Of a stretch of 64,000 nucleotides of DNA, positions 56,500 through 64,000 are shown piece after piece. Numbering within the stretch: the first letter of the stretch is position 1; the number at the start of each line of letters is the position of its first letter. The position numbers were made by a program, and so were the translations under genes. Below the pieces are notes generated by a model, which worked only from the letters and a program-made list of their open reading frames with translations, was not told where the DNA came from and did not search any database. The stretch is taken from the NCBI GenBank assembly GCA_024138025.1, contig JAMXBD010001437.1, positions 248,001 through 312,000 of the forward strand, written 5' to 3'. The DNA comes from Combretum micranthum. Taxonomy: Eukaryota > Streptophyta > Magnoliopsida > Myrtales > Combretaceae.

Positions 56500-57180
56500 A
56501 TTGAGTCTTAATTTACACTAGTAAGAGACAAAATTTGCTTAATCTTCTTGATGGTTTGGTTTTGAATAAAATTTGCTTAATCTTCATTAATGGTTTAGTT
56601 TTGAATAAAATTTGCTTAATCATCATAATAGCTATTCTAGCATGAAATCTAAATTGAAAGTTAGAATCGTGCAGGCACGTGGATGATACTTCAATATTTA
56701 GCAGTGAAACGCAGTATTCATTTATGATGGTATGTATCAAATATATTAGTTCATATCATATCTACAAGCTTAAAATTTTAATAGAAGGTTGTTACGCCAA
56801 CCATAACATGGTATCAAAATAAGAGATCATAAATTTTAATCCTTATGCACTCATTTCAACCCTATTAATATTAAGCAGTCCACTTGGAGAGCCTTAGTAA
56901 AAATCAAAATTCTTGCCTACAAGTAGGGGAGAGTATTATACAATAAATATAATAGTACACACCATATCTCAAGTTTAAGCTTTTAGATGAAAATATGTGA
57001 GAAAAACTTTTCCAAGTCTTTGTGCAAGTTATTGTATTAACAAAGATAGATTGGAAAAAATGCACTCCCTTGGTAACAAATAGCATGATTTCATAGTAGT
57101 TGTGGTCCATGACAGAGTCTAGCTTACCTCTTGGAAAGACCTTGAGCCATTGAGCAAAAAATGGAAGGCACTCTGACCTT
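56500..57180. repeat. RLP-upstream repeat block, copy V, with inner triplication
   Basis: The phrase 'aaaatttgcttaatc' starts at 56530, 56568 and 56607, giving three tandem units of 38-39 bp that exist once in the other copies. The block then continues with 'gtggatgatacttcaatattt' and later 'gtggtccatgacagag' and 'cttggaaagacc', in the same order as the other copies. About 240 bp of unrelated sequence (56740-56980) splits it. Confidence 0.55.
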
Positions 57181-57389
57181 TAGTAATCGTCAGACAAATT
57201 GTAAGGGTCTATCTAAGCTTAATACTTAGTACATGTCATATTGACTTGCTTTACGATCATCAAAGTTTCTGAGTTGTTATTGTAGGATCATTTGAGTTTT
57301 AGCAAGTAAATTACCTGGCCAGGTTCCGCCATTGTGGTAGTTCCACCTCGTGCTTTTAGGATCAAATCCCGTAACAACTGCCATTCATG

Positions 57390-58075
57390 ATCCTCTTTGG
57401 CAGCATCAATTACTTAATCTTAATTAATTAGCTTAATTACTCAACAGCATATACAATTTGGTTTGGATAACATTTGCTTAATCTTCATGATAGCTACTCC
57501 AGCATGTATTTTAAATTGAAAGCTCAATTGTGCTAGTACGTGGAGAATACTTCATCATTTCTACAAACAAAATGAGGTATTTCATTTATCAGGACAACTA
57601 TTCTAAGTCAAGGTCTTCGTAGCCATTTATTGTAATGAAGAAGACATGATTGGACAAATGCACTTCCTTGAAAAAACTAGTACAAGTTTGTAGTAACTGT
57701 GGTCCATGAGTGTCTTTCGGACCCTTTTTTTCGTAGTTAACACTCTTGGAAAGACTTTTTGTCGATGATACCTAAATCTACGTTGTTCTCCATAGTGAAT
57801 AGATCCAAATTAGACCCACTTATCTCAAATTACCCAACATGCATGATTTGGAAGTTCAATCTATGATTTGGAATGCATATGTGGTGGAAACGCATTATTC
57901 ATGTATCAAATCAACTTTTCTAAAGTTTGAAGTATGTGGTATCCATTTTTCTCGAAGTCAACACTCTTGGAAAGACTACAAAAGTCTATGAAAATTATTG
58001 ATAATAACATTACGTGGTCGTTACTCTTGGAAAAACTTTTAGCCAATGAGCAAACATGAAAATAACTTTGGACTC
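57390..58075. repeat. RLP-upstream repeat blocks, copies VI and VII
   Basis: Copy VI (57390-57830) is the closest match to copy I next to the RLP gene. Both end with 'cttggaaagac', then 'tgatgat', then 'atagatccaa', then 'cttatctcaaatta'. Copy VII (57830-58075) follows at once and is partial. This direct adjacency supports an original tandem arrangement. Confidence 0.55.
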
Positions 58076-59606
58076 CGGTGTCATTATTAGGTAATATTTG
58101 GAATGGTAATTTTATTACTCATCTTGATGTTTCATATTTAAATTTCCAACTCGACCAAAAACATATACATCAATTTGAGATGAGAAGCTCTCTAAGATGA
58201 TGAATCAGGACAGTAAACATGTTTGCACGAAGCCTTCATGAGTAAATATATATATATATATGTGTGTATATAAACCTAAAACTTGTAAATCTTACCATGA
58301 TTTTCGATTAATAAAATCATCTACTATAACTCTTTGGGGTCTTTATGGCGAAGCAATTAAAGAAGATAGTTTCAAAACCATTATAGAAATTTTATGTTCA
58401 CTTCTATCATAACAAGTAAAAATTTTTATAGTTGTTTGAATTTTCCCTTACGCCAAAAATTTGTAGAGCTGACCATTTCCTAAAAGGACTCGATTATGAC
58501 CAAAATTGTAAGCATTGCATCTAGCCAAAGTTTTTCAATTCGAAGAGGTGTAAGCCAGAGTAAGTGAAAAAAAAATTCCCTCTAATATTTGTGGAATATT
58601 TAGCTTTACATGCACTAATAATGCATCATCCTTAGTAAAGCATATGACCATTTCACCTCAATAAGCTCGAAATCTAAAAGCAAGAAAAATTTTATATTCC
58701 TGCAACAGTTACAATAGGACCGATCATGTGATATTATTGAATGGTTCAGATCTATTTTAGGCCATAATCAAAACTGTTAAAAAAAATTTATACTAATTAT
58801 TTTATAATCAATTTAGTTATAATATTAGTAGCAGTACCCAAACCATAAAAGTTCCTAATAAGCAAACTAAACTAATCATGACCATCGATGCCACTCTAGA
58901 AGAACAACCTGGTAATACACATGATTCTTCTACTAAGTAATAGTATACTTTTCTTTTGCTGTGGAAATGAAATGCTAACGAATTGTAAAGGGTCCATGTT
59001 TTTTGTTGTAGTATATTGCCCAATTGCTTTGCGAATGTAAGTTTTAAAGTAGATACGAACGCAAGATCAAAAGTCCGGGGCCATAGTTAATATCACTAAA
59101 ACCTTCTTTTTTTTTTAAGTAGGTATATGGTCTATATGTCATATATTGTAAATTCAATATATAATATAATATAAATTGAAAAATCATTCTTTTGAATAGA
59201 TACAGACTGCTACTGGAGTTGCTCATAACCACTAAAAGATAGGAATAGTGAAACTTTCTATCACTTGATTTTAAATTCATTAAAATGTATTTTAATCAAA
59301 GGATTCTTGATCTTTTTGTTGTTCTAATTTGCTAATAGCTTGTGAAGAGATTGCGATGGTCTATACACTCAAGAAAGGCATTAACTTACCTAAGTGAGTC
59401 CGATAGTACAAGTATACCCAACAATTAACTCGTTGAGTTTATTAAGAAATCATATGATAAGGGCTTAGTGAAGCAAATCCTAAGTTTAATCTCGCATTAG
59501 CAAACCTATCTTATATAGTTTTCCACGAAAACATGTATATAAATTGAATTAACCTTAGCTTAGCTTGTAATTTTCTTTATATCATCCTTTGTTATATGAA
59601 GTTGAA
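58076..59606. other. AT-rich spacer with a short dinucleotide repeat
   Basis: An (AT)n(GT)n microsatellite lies at about 58246-58272. The remaining 1.5 kb shows only short open frames on the minus strand without features. Confidence 0.5.
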
Positions 59607-59689
59607 CTATCTTATATACTTTTGATAGGTATGCTTGCATTAGCATACCTATCAAACCTATCTTATATACTTTTGATAGGTATGCTTGC
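59607..59689 (+). repeat. palindrome inside a 51-bp direct repeat
   Basis: TTGATAGGTATGC (59622-59634) and GCATACCTATCAA (59643-59655) form a perfect 13-bp inverted repeat with an 8-base loop. The 32-bp segment starting CTATCTTATATAC at 59607 recurs at 59658. The region could form a cruciform and probably arose by local template switching. Confidence 0.8.
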
Positions 59690-60303
59690 TTAAATGATAG
59701 TTGTGTGATTGAAGTTGAACAACTCATATTAGCAATTTTGTAAATTTTTTAAATCTTCAGCCTCATGTCTACATCCGAACTACAAACCATGTTTTCTAGC
59801 GCCATTACCAAGAAGTCCCATTAAATTCATGTATTTGAAGCTTAGTGAAGCACTGTCATTAAGCTTTGATTCTATTATTCTAGCCACTCTTGCATAATAT
59901 TTTAAGTTAGTTTGATTTTTGCTTATTTCTATTTGATCTTCTTTTTGGTTGCTGTTTTTGTTAATTTAGATAGGTATGGAGAATGTAAAAGTAATATAAG
60001 AACTTGAGGAATTGTCATTAAGGAACCAATAAGGGCGGAGGGGAACCCTCATTCAACCCATTTTGGTCTTCACAAAGACTCTTATGGAGTCCATAATCAG
60101 CATTTATCATCATATTATTCAAATATGGTTTGAAGTCATCAACAAAACCAGATTATTGCCATTTACATCCAACATTGTAGCAAGGATGCCTTTATTGTGG
60201 ATCACATCAGCAAAAATCCTACATAAAGGAGTTGTTCCTATCATTTATCGACAATTTCGAACTCCATTATCAACAGACTGAAGTGATGTTGTAGAGTCAT
60301 GTC
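59690..60303. other. probable decayed Athila-like sequence
   Basis: It lies upstream of a recognisable gag remnant. A 72-codon open frame (60063-60281) has no clear family match. I see no LTR boundary. Confidence 0.35.
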
Positions 60304-60407
60304 AATCCTCTAAAAAATTTAGATACACAAATGAACAATGTTGTGATGCTTAAGGAGAAAGTTCAAGCAATGGCTTTAAGGAGTGGAAGGAAATTGAAGG
60401 ATTAAGA
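60304..60407 (+). pseudogene. gag linker remnant of an Athila-like element
   Basis: The frame NPLKNLDTQM, then KEKVQAMALRSGRKLKD, matches the linker region of Athila gag, which in the element at 30541-30700 reads NLEKQIGQLGK and later NAISLRSRKEL. It ends at a stop near 60405. Flanks do not continue the gag protein, so this is a small rearranged piece. Confidence 0.6.
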
Positions 60408-60967
60408 AAAGAAAGAGAAAGATGGAGAAAAAGAAGAAAAAAATCATTAGTGAAGATAATTCAACCACTAAACAAGAGTATTATAGGGATGTCGATGCCA
60501 AGGTGCATGAAGACCAAAAGGCCGACGGCCTTCTTTTCAAAGCTAGGGGCTTTCTTTCAAAGGTCGGCGGCCTTCTTTCAAGGCCAGTGGCCTTCTTCAA
60601 GGAACATGAATTTTAGTTTATTTTGCTTCATTTATAAGTTTGCCATTTTGAGGGTTATATAAATACCCACTCTTATGTTGTAAACCCTAGTTTTTGAGAC
60701 CTTTGATAAAAAAAATACTTTCTTTATATTTGCCTTTTAATTTTCTAAGAGAAAATCCATTGAGTTCTTATTAATCCTTGTGATTGTAGCAAACAACCAC
60801 TTAATCTTGCTTGTGCATCATATTATTAAGAGAGAGTGTAGTTCGGGTTATTTTTTGTGTGTAATATCCATCAATAATGTTGTTCATATCGTTTAATTTG
60901 TTGCGTCCAAATTATAAACATTAAATTCACTGTTATTTATCATTAACCATTTTCTTGGGACATCATC
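60408..60967 (+). other. LTR-like sequence with TATA box, placed between gag and RT remnants
   Basis: GC-rich mini-hairpins (60518-60594) are followed by GGTTATATAAATACCC (TATA near 60655-60664) and leader-like sequence with 'aaaccctag'. This is the arrangement seen in the Athila LTRs of this window. It ends near a 'tggtatcggaac' phrase. The order gag piece, LTR-like piece, RT piece is not that of an intact element, so the region is scrambled. Confidence 0.4.
60518..60594 (+). repeat. four tandem 20-21 bp mini-hairpins
   Basis: AAGGCC/GGCCTT (60518-60532), AAAGC/GCTTT (60539-60553), AAGGTC/GGCCTT (60560-60574, one wobble) and AAGGCC/GGCCTT (60580-60594) follow at a regular spacing of 20-21 bp. 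Stem sequences vary while pairing is kept. Confidence 0.75.
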
Positions 60968-61715
60968 ATGGTATCGGAACATTATAGGCACATCACCACT
61001 TTCACCTACCTCTATGGAACCTTTGCTTACAGGAGAATGCCATTCGGTTTATGCAATGCTCCAACAATGTTTCGACGATGCATAATGGCCATTTTTGAAG
61101 ATTTTGTAGAGAATGTGATGGGGGTCTTTATGGATTATTTTTCAGTGTTTGGAGATTGCTTTGATGGATGCCTTTTGAACTTGAAAAGAGTCCTCTAAAT
61201 ATGTGAAGAGATGAATATTGTGCTAAATTGGGAAAAATGTCACTTTATGGTGAGGCAAGGCATTGTCTAAGGACATAAAATTTCAAGTCAAGGGATTGAA
61301 GTTGATACAGCTAAGGTTGAAGTCATTGAGAAGCTATTCGGAGTTTCTTGAGGCATGTTGGGTTTTATCGAAGATTTATTAAATATTTCTTAAAAATTGC
61401 TAAGCCCTTTACAAAACTCTAGGAAAAGATACTCTGTTGGATTTTAACAAAGATTGCTTAGAAGCATCCAGCCTACCAAAAGAAAAGCTCACAAATGCAC
61501 CCATCATGGTGGTACCGGATTGAAACTTAACTTTGAGTTCATGTGTGATGCAACTGATTCAACTATCAAGGCTATTTTGAGACAAAGAAAGGATTGGCAC
61601 TTTTAGCCCATTTACTATGCCAGTAAGACCTTAACTCTTACACAGGCCAATTATACCACAACTAAGAAAGAGCTTTTGGTTTCCACCTTTGCATTTGAAA
61701 AATTTAGGTCAAATA
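60968..61715 (+). pseudogene. reverse transcriptase-RNase H fragment of an Athila-like element
   Basis: YGTFAYRRMPFGLCNAP is the conserved palm region of Ty3/gypsy reverse transcriptase. The catalytic signature that should end in two Asp reads FMDYFSVFG, so the second Asp is replaced by Tyr. A stop follows KRVL (61196), after which the frame continues with ICEEMN, LNWEKCHFMV, GHKIS and GIEVD. Degraded connection sequence comes next, then an RNase H part with FEFMCDATDSTI, PIYYASKTL and TTTKKELL to about 61710. Several stops and shifts make it inactive. No integrase follows. Confidence 0.85.
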
Positions 61716-61922
61716 AGAAAGAGCTTTTATGATCTATTAAGTTATCATTTGCTTCAAATAATAAGTTTTTTTACAAATTCGATCAATTGTAAGACCAATA
61801 CTACATAGGTTCAATCTGTTATCTACCCATTAGAAAGCTATATCACATTAACTCATATCTGCTATAGAATGATTAGATGATGAACTTAAGACTATGAATT
61901 TCAATTATATATAATGGCATCA

Positions 61923-62029
61923 CCAATGGCATTCTAACCTAGTGACATCTCCTTAGTCTCTCAAGTTAGAGGTCCCAAGTTCGAATCTCCCTCCCTCGTT
62001 GTAGTGGAGAAATATATATATATATATTT
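61923..62029 (+). mobile_element. tRNA-derived SINE with 14-bp target duplication
   Basis: ATATAATGGCATCA occurs on both sides (61909-61922 and 62030-62043). Inside, GGTCCCAAGTTCGAATCTCC contains a B-box of RNA polymerase III promoters (GTTCGAATC). A weaker A-box-like 'taacctagtgacatc' lies about 45 bp before it. The element ends in an AT-repeat tail. At 107 bp it is on the short side for plant SINEs. Confidence 0.75.
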
Positions 62030-62207
62030 ATATAATGGCATCATAATATTATTAGGCCCTTAATTCTTAAATCTTACTAAATAAATTTATCTTAGTGTTA
62101 AGATATTTGTATGATTGTATATATAATAAATCAAGACTTAAATATTCCATCATATTATATTCTTTTTTTTTCCTATCATATATTTGATTTTCTTAAAAAG
62201 GAATTAC

Positions 62208-62371
62208 TTAAAGTAGCTTCTTATTTTATTTTTATAGTTAGTCCTCTGTCTTATTTTCCATTGTCTTTTTATTACAAATTTTAAGTCTATTAAAGTAGCT
62301 TCTAATTTTATTTTTATAGTTAGTCCTCTGTCTTATTTTCCATTGTCTTTTTATTACAAATTTTAAGTCTA
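62208..62371 (+). repeat. tandem duplication, period 82 bp
   Basis: 62208-62289 and 62290-62371 are almost identical (TTAAAGTAGCTTCT...AAGTCTA). The near identity suggests a recent event. No coding content. Confidence 0.92.
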
Positions 62372-63289
62372 TTATTCTTTACAGGAGGACTATATCAATG
62401 ATCACCGTCCCCATTTTGTTCCATATCTTTTTGTGCTCCTTAACTTGGTATGTTTTATATATTACAACTTTTTGTAATCCAGCAAGATGCAGTATAATGC
62501 AGTTTTTTGACAATTTCCTATCTAAAGTTATAGTAAGATTATTGGTTCACTGTTGAGGTTTACAATTTAATTTTATGTAATTTGTTTTGTAATTATATAT
62601 TTAAATTGTCAACATATACACTTAATTAAATATTTAGTTACTATCTTTATATCTCATCTCTTTCTATTAAGAGTTTTACCTCTATCATCATGGATAACCA
62701 GTCACAATGTAGCACCTGTGATGTTTCATTTTATATTATATACTAATGTCAGATCATGTTGTCACATAACCAAAAAATTAATATAATTGATAAAGCAGAA
62801 AGAGATAAGGTATAAACGGTAACAATTAAATTTCTAATCAAGTATATAAATTAACAATTTAAAGTAAATTACAGGTGTATAATTGTTAAAAAGGAATAAA
62901 GTTGAGGTGTAAACCAGGGCATTGTCTTTAAGATTATTACATATTTATGTCATAGAAAGTACTATGATCCCGCTCATTTTTAATATGATTGCCTTATTCT
63001 TTGCCAAAGCTTATGAACATGATAAATATTGATAGTATAGCAAGTAAAATATCAATAGTAAAGCTTGATTAAGCATTTTTTGTTTATACTTATTTTATGT
63101 CCGATTAATGGTATAAGCCAGGAATAATTTGGTATTTGAATCCAATATATAGGTCATCTATATGGTATGGTTGCTTTGTTAATTCAGCATTAAACTCTGA
63201 ATTGGAACCTTCAATCTCCTCCCTATGCTCACATTCGTATTTGCTATGATTTTCAAGTATTTTTATGCTATTTCAATTACATCTCCTCA
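62372..63289. other. AT-rich spacer, no gene seen
   Basis: No conserved open frame, tandem repeat or mobile element recognised. Confidence 0.5.
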
Positions 63290-64000
63290 TTAATCTCTAA
63301 TCTTTTACATAAAAATTTAATTATAATTTATTCTATCATAATCTTAATTTTAATTTGAGTTAGACATGAATATTTACCAATGCAATGTTCAAATCACGTC
63401 AATCTATGGTCTTTTCCTTATTATTCCAGTATTAATTTTATCCTCTAAAATCTTATGTTACATTCACATTGTACATATATATCAACTAATTTCATGTTTA
63501 AATCACGATTACTCTATGTTCTTTTACATAGAAATTCAACCATAATTTTATCCTTTAAAAATCTTATATTATATTCGCATTAGATGTGTCTGTTAACCTC
63601 TAGCAATCTTATATTGTATTCACAATAGATGCACATATCTTTTTCTTAGGATTCAATTTTAAATTTATCCTCTAATAATTTTATGTTTTATTCATATAAG
63701 ATGTGTGCGTTTTGTAATGTCATATTCAACATGCAGTTAATTTATGTTCTTTTACTTAAAAATTCAATCCTAATTTTATCATCTAACAATCTTATATTAT
63801 ATTAGTAGTAGACATGTACGTATGTCTATTAACGTCATGTTCAGATCACAATGAATTTATGTTCTTTTGCTTAGAAATTTCCTCATAAGTTTAAGATTCA
63901 CTTTAGACGTGTATGTCAACTGATGTCATCTTCAAGTCATGATTAATCTATTTTCTTTTTGTCTAAATTTTGTTGTTTTTAATTATGTTACAAGACAAGA
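63290..64000 (+). repeat. diverged tandem repeat running off the window
   Basis: The phrase order 'atgttcttttacttagaaattcaa', 'ttttatcctctaa', 'atcttatattatattc', 'agatgtg', 'gtcatgttcaaatcac' recurs about six times with a period of roughly 110-135 bp. Later units are cleaner than early ones. It probably continues beyond 64000 and may be a degenerate satellite. Confidence 0.65.

Noticed and set aside
56904..57110. Minus-strand frames with a shared KTWKSFS phrase (also at 51439-51666) as a small conserved gene
   Set aside because: The similarity follows from the DNA repeat block. Frames and starts differ between copies, and the copy next to the RLP gene does not keep the phrase.
57300..57380. 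Second SINE suggested by a B-box-like GGATCAAATCC
   Set aside because: The B-box is imperfect and I found no tail or target duplication.

Overview
This is an intergenic, transposon-dominated window from a eudicot plant nuclear genome. The signs are: AT-rich DNA, one intron-less leucine-rich-repeat receptor-like protein (RLP) gene, nested plant Ty3/gypsy elements (Athila-like, Tekay/Del-like and Tat/Ogre-like), a tRNA-derived SINE and several minisatellites. I cannot name the species. I found only one host gene that is nearly complete. All other coding material is retrotransposon debris or short copies of host genes. Layout: 1-3103 is the 3' end of an Athila-like element with its 3' LTR. 3906-6406 (minus) is the RLP locus, broken by a one-base frameshift near 5379. 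7179-20170 is a non-autonomous element with two LTRs of about 5.65 kb around only 1.7 kb of non-coding interior (a LARD). 20706-42444 is a three-level nest. A second coding-poor element (LTRs 1.94 kb) was hit in its 3' LTR by an Athila-like element (27805-42298) that left a perfect ATAGT target duplication. That Athila-like element was then hit by a copy of the 5.6-kb-LTR family, which remains as a solo LTR (31845-37447) with a perfect ATAGA target duplication. 42450-43261 is a fragment of another gypsy element (LTR, PBS, gag N-terminus). 43328-51320 is a Tat/Ogre-like non-autonomous element. Between its LTRs it carries fragments of an ARGONAUTE4-type gene, a SEC23-like gene and a BEACH/WD40 gene, plus a gag-protease segment in the opposite orientation. 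51321-58075 holds tandem repeats, a foldback element and decayed copies of the block found upstream of the RLP gene. 59600-62029 holds scrambled Athila-like gag and RT-RNase H remnants and a SINE with a 14-bp target duplication. The window ends in a tandem repeat that runs off the edge. How the parts relate: a block of about 0.5 kb upstream of the RLP gene recurs at least six times in one orientation. When the insertions are removed, the first three copies become neighbours. The region therefore looks like a duplicated RLP flank later inflated by retrotransposons. None of the LTR elements seen here keeps a complete gag-pol, so all would depend on helper elements elsewhere. The most unusual items are the giant-LTR family with its array of RNA-type hairpins and possible intra-LTR intron, and the Tat-like element loaded with host gene fragments.
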